A DNA stretch of 64,000 nucleotides. Origin: Skeletonema tropicum. Its lineage: Eukaryota > Bacillariophyta > Thalassiosirophyceae > Thalassiosirales > Thalassiosiraceae. The translations under genes were made by a program, and so were the position numbers. Below are positions 45,001-53,552 of the stretch, in pieces. The first letter of the stretch is position 1, and each line of letters begins with the position of its first letter. The stretch is taken from contig CM074129.1 in assembly GCA_037178625.1 (NCBI GenBank), forward strand, positions 2,604,001-2,668,000. Direction: 5' to 3'. The notes under the pieces are model-generated. The model was given only the letters and a program-made list of their open reading frames with translations, did no database searches and was not told the origin of the DNA.

Positions 45001-45125
45001 GAGTGAGAGAGGGTGATAGTATTTTAGTAGAGGTATAAGTAATGAATGTAGGCAAAAGAAGTAAGTACATATAAGTACTTCTGTACTTCTAAGTACTGCT
45101 ACTTAGGTACAAGTATGGGGATTTG
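45001..45125. other. 3' flank of the PTPDP gene, GTAC-rich
   Basis: It contains a run of AAGTAC/GTACTT units (45060-45110) that could fold back. The GGGATTTG target duplication of hAT copy C is at 45118-45125. Confidence 0.5.
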
Positions 45126-46993
45126 TAGCGTAATGGAATTTCAAAAGGGTGAAATTTCACTACTGCAACTTTCGTGAAATTTACAGGGTGAAAGTTGCAC
45201 CAATTTTGGCCAACAATGAAATTTCACAAAAATTCTGGCGCGAACGGATGGTACTGAACCAACACGTAGCACAAAAATAACCTAAGACCCTTCATTCCAC
45301 CAACCACCAAACCCCAAAGAACACCACGCACCATCCAGATGATGAGTTTGTCAACTCAGCGGAGAGTAACTCTTCACCAAAATGCTGGCGACTAACAATG
45401 CAGTATTACTTATTCCTTCGTAGTAATTCAGCTTACATGCGTGTTCCTGCATTGGCATGTACCAGATGATTTTGGGCGCGGATGGCTCTTATTTTGGGTG
45501 CGGGTATGTGCACAAATCAACTTTTTGTTCACTCTGCCGTCTACCACGCTGTCATAGTTTGCCTGGCAATAACAACAACAATTCAATAATCTTCAACAAT
45601 AATGCTTTTGACATGCGCCGCCAACGCCCTTTGTGGCATGAAGAACTCCCCCCTCAACAACCCGGCTGATCATCAGTGCATGATGTGTGAAGGACCAATT
45701 CATGGTGCCCTTTGCGGTAAACTCTACTGTGAGGAAATTGTGGGCAACCCATCCTACAAAAACCCTGCAGGGGATCTTAATGATCATGCAAAAACACTTG
45801 CCAACTCCCATACCGCTCTCATGTGTCTTCACTGTGTCCAACACAAGCTCACCGCTGCGGCCCCAACTGCCGATGCTGCCGTCGCTGCTGTCGATCCACC
45901 TACTTCCTGGCAAGGCGGAGTATCAAAAGTATCGTAGTGAGCGCACTGCAACAAAGCAAGCTGAGTTGGATGAGCTGATGGAGCACTTCAAGAAGGAAAA
46001 TATTTGGAAGATGTTTGATGTTGTTATTGCCTTCACGCTCCCTTTCAAGGAAGCACATTTGGCTTGTTCCCGCAAGGATATGCCACTTAGTGCTTACCCC
46101 CTCTTGGTTCAAGCGCTGCGCAATGATATTAACAAGTGTCTCACTCCCGAGTTTGATGAACTTCTTGGTCAGGGCTCAAGAGCAGAAGTTGCTGGTATGA
46201 TCCGTGAACGTTTCAATATGGATGGTGTTGATCCCAGCGGACTGAAGGTTGGTTTACTCGATGAGCATCACTTGATGTGTTTCCTCTGTGACCCAAACTC
46301 TCGTGTGTGGAGGGAGTTGTTCTACCTGCAGACTAACAAGGCTGCGCTCGTAAGGAAGATGATCGAGTGGTATGTGCCTTTGGGTGAAGATGGTTCTGAT
46401 GAGATGCGGAGGAGAGTTAAAAAGGATTTTGAGGACTTTGATACTCAAAACAATGACTGGTTTCATTCTTTTGACGTTCCACTTCCATCGCTTCCATCTT
46501 TGGAACAGCTGCAACAGAACAACAAGTCTTTTAGTATCAAAAATGTGGTACAGTATGTGGAATCAACTGGTGCTATTTCTGGTCGCATCACGTGGTTTGA
46601 ATGTTATGCAGGATCATCTGACTTCTATCGATTGGTTGCTAAGCCTCTAATGTCTATGGGAACTGTCGGATCGATGGATTGTGAGCGTAGGGCCAAACCT
46701 CTGAAGAACAGCATTCTTGTGAAGGATAGGAATAGGATGAAGGATCCAACTGGTGTTGCACTTCTTCGAGGGAAGGAAAACCTCCGTCATATCATGGATG
46801 CGAAGAAGATGCTTGGAAAGAAGCTTGCTGACAGTCTCTCTTAGAGTGATGTGTTGACTGCAGAGTGCAAAGTATTACGACTATCTCAGGATAAGCTAGA
46901 GTGAAATTTAATCCCTTGAAATTTCTGAAATTTCTGAAATTTCAACCTGCAATTTTCAACCCCCTCCAAAAATGGTGAAATTCCATTACGCTA
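45126..46993. mobile_element. hAT transposon copy C, internally deleted (1868 bp)
   Basis: The TIRs are as in copies A and B, with the 8-bp target duplication GGGATTTG at 45118-45125 and 46994-47001. Its deletion differs from copies A and B. It lacks the BED finger but keeps a middle segment that B has lost. Confidence 0.95.
45602..46844 (+). pseudogene. hAT transposase remnant (copy C)
   Basis: The first ~95 codons match copy B and are then joined at about 45901, in another frame, to a downstream part. That part contains AELDELMEHFKKENIWKMFD and HLMCFLCDPNSRVWREL and runs to the C-terminal dimerisation segment (stop at 46844). The BED finger and first catalytic Asp are missing. Confidence 0.8.
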
Positions 46994-47313
46994 GGGATTT
47001 GCGAGCTCTAGCCTAGCCAGAGGCTTGCGCTCTGTGCCTGTGACAGTTGAAGGACAGAAAATGTCTCATCTCTGCTGCACTCACCAAGCAAACTCCAAAT
47101 TGCTTCAAGAGCTTCAATGCCGCCGCACGCCCAGATCTTCAGCATCCGCACCATGTGAGTACAGCGCACTCTTCCGCGCTGTTGAACGCACCACAACAGA
47201 TCGGTTGGTTGGTGATCCATCGCATCTTGATCTCTTCCATATCATAATATAATTGCTTCGACGTGAAGTCAAGGTGGGAGTATTATGAGCAAACGTTTCC
47301 CTGCAAAAAAAAC
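46994..47313. other. Spacer after hAT copy C
   Basis: A short plus-strand frame from 47061 ends at a possible donor (CCAT-GTGAGT at 47155) and could be an upstream exon of the next gene. I found no in-frame acceptor that joins it cleanly. Confidence 0.35.
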
Positions 47314-47724
47314 ATGTTTATTCAATCACAAGAATTGACGCCGACACAATCCAAAGCCTCGTCATCAAAGATAGAAAATAATGACCATAATAAAAGCCCT
47401 GCTCAGCAGCTACGGTCGAACATCCTTGATCCTGTGGCGATGCAGCTGTTTCAATGTGTGGTAGAAGACCATGATGTACAGAAAGGAGACAAGCAATCCA
47501 ATTCCAAAACACATATTGAGACCAGATCCCTTCCATCCGATCCAATGGCACCATCTAGTGGCAACTCATCTGTTGGTGTTTTCCCCAGACCTGGACTTAT
47601 TCGTAATGTGAGTGGCAGCTTATCCGATGTAAAAAGCTCAGAAGATATGAGTCTACTTGCCCGCCCAATTCCTAGAAAGGTCTCTTTGCAACCAAAGAAA
47701 GAGGTGAACAACGTGAACCATTGA
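47314..47724 (+). CDS. Unknown Ser/Asn-rich protein
   Basis: The family is not recognised. The frame encodes 136 residues from the first ATG (MFIQSQELTPTQ). It is hydrophilic, with Ser/Asn/Lys-rich composition, SNILDPVAMQLFQCVVEDHD as the only hydrophobic helix-like piece, and a Ser-Pro-rich end (SVGVFPRPGLIRNVSGSLSD, then ARPIPRKVSLQPKK). It is convergent with SLBP, about 200 nt apart. It may be a real short regulatory protein or the last exon of a longer gene. Coding status is uncertain. Confidence 0.4.
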   Translation: MFIQSQELTPTQSKASSSKIENNDHNKSPAQQLRSNILDPVAMQLFQCVVEDHDVQKGDKQSNSKTHIETRSLPSDPMAPSSGNSSVGVFPRPGLIRNVSGSLSDVKSSEDMSLLARPIPRKVSLQPKKEVNNVNH

Positions 47725-47931
47725 GCAGATGCTAAGATTAGGCAAAACGATGTCCTGAAATACTGCTTGCGAGTAATGAACATGAACACTATACTGATAA
47801 ATGAACCCATTAGCAATCAACTTTCTCTTGACTATTCCTAGCCGCCACACTAGACAGTAATTTCTGCTGCTTAATCACCTCATTCTCAAAGGCATGATCT
47901 CACAAAACCTCATGATTGATTTCCTCCAACT

Positions 47932-48987
47932 CTATAAAAGATCATCATCACTGTCAATTTCACAACTTTGCTCCAAAAATCCAGAATCATTCATTGTCTG
48001 GTAGGCTGCCTCTTCATCAAACAGTTCATCATCTGCCCTCGAGGAATATTTTTCATGTTCATTACAAACAATAGCACCATCTTCATCAGCAACTTTCAAA
48101 GTAAATAAGCCAGCCTCTTTTCCTACCTTCATTGAGTCAAATGCCACCTGCAACCCAGATGCTTTGGCCTGAGCAATTTCCTCTTGTACTTTGTCTTGCT
48201 CTGTTACACAAGGACGAGGAGCAAGTGTAATTTTGTTATTCGATGCCTGAGACAGTCTAGAAGCCAAGTCAGGTGGATCAAATTTATGTAAAGACCTCCT
48301 CCATGCATTCATTTGTCCCTGCCATCGTTTTGTCGGAATATCAGCTAAATGGTCGGGTGTTTGTGGATGTTCCATACTTTTGAACTTACGTTTGTGTCTG
48401 GGGACCTTTTTGACGTATTCTTCGTAACCAGCGGTATTTTTCCCGAACATGACTTGCCGCCGCCGTTGTCGGATGCGACGGGCGTGTTCGGGATTATTTG
48501 GGTCTAGTTTGGGAACTTCCGCTTCCATTGGCATAGTTTTTGTTTCATCAGGTGAAATGATTTTCTTTGTGTTAGCGGGACGTTTGCTACCGGGATGGTG
48601 AACCTTATTCTTCTTCTTCTGCTGCTGTTTCTGTTTTCCATCTTTTTGCTGAGCAGCATTGCAACTTCTATTCAACTCATTTTCACGCTGCTGATGCTGC
48701 TGCTGCTGCTGCTGCTGTTGATTTTGATAGCGGAATGCACAAGATGTGTCACCTGAAGTTAATGTTGTGCATGATCGATCTGGAGGCACCCACCGTCCTT
48801 TCAGACTGCGCGACGAGGAGCTCTCATGTTGCTTCACTGTATGCTGCATAGAGACGTGGTGATTATGGGCGCTTTTAGATTGCATGTTGACTGGAGATGT
48901 GCAGTAGATAGTCTCTAGGTGCATCTGCTTTGATGCATCGTCATTGTTTGAAGTGAAGTGGAGTGTAGTGAAAAAGTCTTCCGACAT
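47932..48987 (-). CDS. SLBP: Histone mRNA stem-loop binding protein (SLBP)
   Basis: A protein of 351 residues from MSEDFF. The frame is open further up, but that part overlaps the divergent HPPD gene and looks non-coding. The RNA-binding domain (about 169-240) reads ARRIRQRRRQVMFGKNTAGY, then EEYVKKVPRHKRK and HPQTPDHLADIPTKRWQGQM, ending MNAWRRSLHKFDPP. This corresponds to the RQKQINYGKNTIGYDRY / PRHLR / PKTP / SRRSWDQQIKLWR signature. The N-terminal half is low complexity with a polyglutamine run (about 89-100, CAG/CTG repeat at 48688-48720) and a Lys-rich stretch. SLBP binds the 3' hairpin of replication-dependent histone mRNAs in nucleus and cytoplasm, so this alga probably processes histone mRNA the metazoan/green-algal way. 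Confidence 0.88.
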   Translation of the reverse strand: MSEDFFTTLHFTSNNDDASKQMHLETIYCTSPVNMQSKSAHNHHVSMQHTVKQHESSSSRSLKGRWVPPDRSCTTLTSGDTSCAFRYQNQQQQQQQQHQQRENELNRSCNAAQQKDGKQKQQQKKKNKVHHPGSKRPANTKKIISPDETKTMPMEAEVPKLDPNNPEHARRIRQRRRQVMFGKNTAGYEEYVKKVPRHKRKFKSMEHPQTPDHLADIPTKRWQGQMNAWRRSLHKFDPPDLASRLSQASNNKITLAPRPCVTEQDKVQEEIAQAKASGLQVAFDSMKVGKEAGLFTLKVADEDGAIVCNEHEKYSSRADDELFDEEAAYQTMNDSGFLEQSCEIDSDDDLL

Positions 48988-49180
48988 AAAAAGTTGGCGC
49001 GCGAGATAACTAAGCAAGAAAAAGAGATGAGAGGAAATACCGCGAATAGCGCGCCATTTCCACGTCAGTGGGGGATCGATGAGCATGATGAAGATCATGG
49101 CGTGATGCTGCTCATTATGAGCAGTAACTGCTGACTGTGACGACCTTAGTAATCTACTTGTTCTATTACACATAATCACC
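48988..49180. promoter_or_regulatory. Shared divergent promoter of SLBP and HPPD
   Basis: Only 193 nt separate the two start codons. No TATA box is obvious. The region has TGGCGCGCGAG and GCGCGCCATTTCC near 48995-49060, resembling E2F-type sites; that would suit a cell-cycle gene such as SLBP, but this is inference. Confidence 0.4.
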
Positions 49181-50797
49181 ATGTTGGGTAAAACAAACTC
49201 AGCTGCGATAGCGCTGCTCACTGTTTCGGTGCAGCTCTTATCTTCGTCATCATCAGCTTTTCAACTTTCCTCTCCATCGGCTACACGAAACAACCGATCA
49301 TTTCACGGCTCGTCTTCACGGCTCTACCAAACACCTACACAACAGGAACAAGAAGAAGATGGAAAAACTGACTCATGGAAGCCGACAGTCTCCTCTCTTT
49401 CAGATCGCAAGCAATTTTTTCGTGAACAATCTGCACAAAGCTCGGAAAACTTGGGCACACTTGGCTTCCATCATGTGGAATTCTACGCAGGCGACGCACT
49501 CATGACAGCCAAACGATTTGAATTGGCACTAGGCATTCCTATTACATGTTGGTCATCGTTGGCGACTGGAAATGATAAGTGTGTGACGTATGGGTTGGAA
49601 TGTGGTGTAGAAAACGACAAACATGCTGAGCCAGGAGACGGTGTGAGATTCTTAATTACTGCACCTTTGAGTAGGGCAATGCAGCAGCAACAACAAGCGG
49701 GCAGCAACGGTGGCGCCGGATCCAATGTTCAAATGACTGCTCCAAATCCATTACCTGGATTTGATATCAATGATGCTCATGATTTCTATTCAAAACATGG
49801 TTTGGCTGTAAGAGCGGTGGGTATTGAAGTCGAAGATGCAAACAAAGCATATGCTGCTGCTGTTAGTAACGGCGCAATTGGATCAATGGAACCATCTGTA
49901 GTTCCTTCATTCTATGACAAAGATAGCGAGAAAGAGTGCCGTGTTGCTGAAGTGGAGTTGTACGGTGACGTGGTCCTACGTTTCGTTAGTTTTCATGGAT
50001 CGACTGAAAAGAAGGGCAATGATACAGAAACAAGTGGTCAGAAAACACCATTCCTTCCTCATCTAGCTCCATACCCATCCTACAAGAGCAGCAAACCAAC
50101 ATATGGGCTATCCAAGATTGATCACACAGTAGGGAACGTGCCAAACTTGCTCAGGACTCAAGAGTATATTCAAAAATTCACAGGATATCATCCATTTGCA
50201 GAGTTCACGCCAGAAGATATCGGCACAGTCGACAGTGGACTCAATAGTGTCGTCCTTGCTTCTGATAGTGAAGCAGTACTCCTTCCATTGAATGAGCCCA
50301 CAGAAGGTAAGAGAAAGAGTCAAATCCAGACTTATCTTGAACAGAATGAGGGTTCTGGATTACAACATATCGCAATCAAAACAAATGACATATTTGAAAC
50401 CATTTCAAAAATTCGGTATGCAGAGGAGAACTTAGGTGGATTTGAATTGATGGTGAGGCCATCGGATGGATACTACAGAGATCTGCCGTCAAGATTGGGT
50501 GATAAGTTGACTGAGGATCAATATACACGATTAGAAGAGCTAGGAATATTAGCAGACGCAGACGAGGAGGGTGTCTTGTTGCAGATTTTCACCAAGCCTT
50601 TGGGTGATCGACCTACGTTGTTCATTGAGATTATCCAACGTATCGGATGCATCATAGAAAATGATGATTTGGATGCAGATATCGAGTCTGCAAGTGGAAA
50701 AATCAGAGAGCGACCTGGCTGTGGTGGGTTTGGCCAGGGCAATTTCAGAGAGTTATTTAAAGCCATTGAAGATCACGAGAAGACTCTAAAGGTGTAG
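49181..50797 (+). CDS. HPPD: 4-Hydroxyphenylpyruvate dioxygenase, plastid-targeted
   Basis: A protein of 538 residues, single exon. The start MLGKTNSAAIALLTVSV is a signal peptide followed by SSSAFQLSSPS, an ASAF-like motif with a Ser/Arg-rich transit peptide, as in stramenopile plastid proteins. The two vicinal-oxygen-chelate halves follow. The Fe(II) ligands are His315 (KIDHTVGN), His396 (GLQHIAIK) and Glu483 (FIEIIQRIG). Other conserved family parts are GFHHVEFYAGDA and the C-terminal GCGGFGQGNFRELFKAIE. The enzyme converts 4-hydroxyphenylpyruvate to homogentisate, the precursor of plastoquinone and tocopherols. The first half has a Gln/Gly insert (about 168-180). Plastid location fits quinone synthesis there; it is predicted from the presequence only. 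Confidence 0.95.
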   Translation: MLGKTNSAAIALLTVSVQLLSSSSSAFQLSSPSATRNNRSFHGSSSRLYQTPTQQEQEEDGKTDSWKPTVSSLSDRKQFFREQSAQSSENLGTLGFHHVEFYAGDALMTAKRFELALGIPITCWSSLATGNDKCVTYGLECGVENDKHAEPGDGVRFLITAPLSRAMQQQQQAGSNGGAGSNVQMTAPNPLPGFDINDAHDFYSKHGLAVRAVGIEVEDANKAYAAAVSNGAIGSMEPSVVPSFYDKDSEKECRVAEVELYGDVVLRFVSFHGSTEKKGNDTETSGQKTPFLPHLAPYPSYKSSKPTYGLSKIDHTVGNVPNLLRTQEYIQKFTGYHPFAEFTPEDIGTVDSGLNSVVLASDSEAVLLPLNEPTEGKRKSQIQTYLEQNEGSGLQHIAIKTNDIFETISKIRYAEENLGGFELMVRPSDGYYRDLPSRLGDKLTEDQYTRLEELGILADADEEGVLLQIFTKPLGDRPTLFIEIIQRIGCIIENDDLDADIESASGKIRERPGCGGFGQGNFRELFKAIEDHEKTLKV

Positions 50798-50867
50798 GCA
50801 GCTTACGCGTTATACTGTAGTATATTATTAAGGTTATACTGTTATGATTAAATGCACTCCGTGACAC

Positions 50868-52835
50868 TCAGCTGTGCATCAAGAAGTCAAAGATTTCATC
50901 GTCATTTTCGATGTTCCAAAATTGGTTGTCTGGTTCATGTGTCATGTGAGGAGAGTCATGCTCGTTGCTTGAATGTGCCTGTACCTCAGAATGGTCCGTT
51001 GCATGATCAGTGTTGTCACTAGAAGCTGCAACGCCACTCTGGGTTCCATGGTCGTTACCTCCATATTTGTTCATCTCGTTTTGCATCATGGCACGCATTT
51101 TGTTCTGAAATGCTCGTTGTCCACGCATTTCTTGTTCCATGATGGTCGATTCTTTCTGCGCTTTCGTTGTCGAGGCGGATGATTGCTGTGGAGGTGGAAG
51201 TGGAGGGGGTTTCAGGGTTGCTTGATATTCTTGAGGAGCAGATTGATATTGATTGCCATGCGCAGGAGCATGCTGCATTGGCCTTGAGTGCGCATATTGC
51301 GGAGCTGCAGCCATTTGCGCTTGTGGCTTCCCAGGGTCAGCGTGAGTTGGCCGTGGACTGTGAGGAATGTGAGGTATTTCATCGTAAGAGTGATACTGTG
51401 GCGCCGGCTTTTGAGGATGGTGTGCAGCATGAGTATCATAATGATCATGCTGGGATGGCTGATGTTGATGCTCTCTTGACGTTTCTCTCTGCCATTGATG
51501 ATGATCATGATGTGCTTGAGCTTGATTAGATACCCGTATAGGCTCGGATAAAGAATGAGGAATTTTATATGCAACTTCATTGAAGCTCGAGCTATGATGC
51601 ATGGAAGAAGTAGCATTGACAACTGCCTGTTCCACTGAGTGTGGTATCGATCGTTGATGGCTTGGATGTTGTTGAGACTGAGAAGAGGCTGGGACAGGAG
51701 CAGATGGTGCAGCTGCAGCAACCTTGATCCCACCACCACGACTAGCTTCGAGTTGCTGCGAAAGAGATTGAAATAATCCCATGAGACAATCAAATGACCG
51801 ACCAATAGGACCATCGCGCTCTTCCGTGCTAAGCATTGGTAACTGCAGCGTTCCTCCTGAGTTGTTCAAGGGAACTGGAGATGATCTTCTCGACGTCGAG
51901 GAGTCGTAACTATCACCACCTCTCTGGGAGGACACGGCATGGGTGCAAAAAGCTGCAGCCTCACCACAAGTTAGCCCTCCCCTCTCATTATCACTATCAT
52001 TATCATCGAATTCTTCTCCTGATTGATTCTTGTACCCTTGCAGTGAGTTTTCATAACTTGTCATGAACTCCTTGCGGCTCCTATCACGATTCTTTCGATA
52101 CTTTTGCAAGTGACTCTTGACTCGTTCACTTGTAATGTTCGGATTAGGGCGCATGAATTCCATGATAGCAGATGGACTAGAGTGCTTTAGGCCAACATCG
52201 AAAATTGCAGAAACAAATTCTCTATGAAGCTATGCATAGAACGAAAGAAAGGTAGTATTGGATAGATAACATGAGTTATATGTTGTGCATTCACACGAAA
52301 CAATGATATCACAAGCAAATTTCCTCACCTCATCAGGCCAAGTGAAGCGTTTGCTCCAACGCTGATCATCTGTCGATGTCTTGCCTTTCCGTCTTTTGGG
52401 TGCGTTGCTATTGTCTGAATCACTTAATCGTGATTTCTTCGATCTCATAGGTCTAGAATTTGATTCAGATCCACGCTTGGACCCCACCGACAGCGGTGGG
52501 ACCTGTGGCGTACTACTCTTGCACAAATCCTCAAACACACCCATCAATGGACCAACCACACTCTTCTCTTGAGTTGATTGAGGCACAGACGTTGTACCAC
52601 TCCCTCTATGAGTATTTTCGGCGACGGCAGTGGCGTTCATCATTGCAGGGTTATTATGATGATCTGCTGCAATGAAATTATTATTACCATCAGTCATTTT
52701 TTTGGAGCCCTCTGATAAAAAATTCACTTGCCGATGCCTTTTTCTCCAACCCTTGAATAGGCTGTGGGAAATGCCACTCCTCCTCCCAGCGCCTGCGCCA
52801 AGACCGCTGTTATCTTCCATGCTGGATGGCTTCAT
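50868..52835 (-). CDS. GARP/MYB-related (SHAQKYF-like) transcription factor
   Basis: Exons 52329-52835 and 50868-52229 join in phase 0 across a 99-nt intron and give 622 residues. The DNA-binding domain spans the splice: RWSKRFTWPDE at the end of exon 1, then LHREFVSAIFDVGLKHSSPS in exon 2, then PNITSERVKSHLQKYR, the SHLQKYR-type third helix of plant GARP (G2-like/ARR-B) proteins. The N-terminus has a basic patch (RSKKSRLSDSD ... KRRKGK). The C-terminal 350 residues are Gln/His/Ser/Pro-rich with an acidic end (WNIENDDEIFDFLMH) that looks like an activation region. It is a nuclear regulator; targets are unknown. No response-regulator receiver domain is seen. Confidence 0.82.
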
Positions 52836-53120
52836 TTCATCTCCCGCCCACCAATTAGGGCAAGATTCAGAGATTCATCCAAAGTGCCTTGAATCCTCTC
52901 ATGAATCTTCGCGTGCTCCATTCAAAGTACACATGTACCAGTATTTACAATCTACGTACATACTTATTCCTATCTATCTGTCCTAAGTACGAAAAATCTG
53001 GCAGGTACGCGACATACACGCGACTACAGTATGAAGATAGACGGGCAACACGGCACCAACTACCAAGCAACCGAACACCACCCAACCAAAATGCCAACGA
53101 CATATCTACAAGCCAACCAA
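52836..53120. other. Upstream spacer of the GARP gene
   Basis: It contains GTAC-rich sequence (52925-52990). The CCAACCAA next to 53121 is the probable target duplication of the outer MITE. No gene was seen. Confidence 0.45.
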
Positions 53121-53333
53121 CAGGGTTTTGCACCCGAGTTCGCACCCATACCCGATACCCGAGGGTTTTGGCTCGGGTACGGGTAAATACCCGATACCCG
53201 ATACCCGCAAAAAGTCCCCCCTCGGGTATTACCCGGTACCCGATACCCGAGTAAAATACCCATGATTTCGGGTATGGGTATTTCGTGATTTTCGTGTGGA
53301 AAAAGGTCGGTTTAGGGGCCATTTTAGACCAAA

Positions 53334-53483
53334 TGATGAACCAGCACAGCATCAATGTTGGTAAAATCGAATTATAAGAGGTTTTAACTACGTTGAACAA
53401 TGCTGGAAAGTGCCGATATCTTCCAACTTCAATGGAAGGATCGGTCTGGCAGTCGAGTCGAGTCGAGTCGAGTCACATCATCA
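53334..53483 (-). repeat. Copia 3' LTR (150 bp)
   Basis: It starts TGATGAACC and ends CACATCATCA in plus orientation. It has four AGTCG units where the other LTR has three. The polypurine tract (read on the minus strand as ACAGGGGG) abuts it. The target duplication CCAAA is at 53329-53333. Confidence 0.9.
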
Positions 53484-53552
53484 CCCCCCTGTCGATGAGA
53501 CAACAGGAGGAGAGTCGGAGACTCTCAGAAAGCTGGAAAAAAAAAACATGAT

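Noticed and set aside
51212..51814. 200-codon minus-strand frame within the GARP gene
   Set aside because: It overlaps the real exon in another frame and is His/Leu-rich, a composition expected from Gln/His-rich coding sequence read out of frame.
53140..53280. TACCCGATACCC-rich sequence as an interstitial telomere
   Set aside because: The unit is not a clean TTAGGG-type tandem. It is symmetrical with 56990-57125 and bounded by CAGGG ends, so it is better explained as hAT subterminal repeats.
52945..53400. Frames across the MITE left end
   Set aside because: The peptide is built from repeated GYRV/GIGYRV units encoded by the TACCCGATACCC repeats, so it is an artefact of the repeat.
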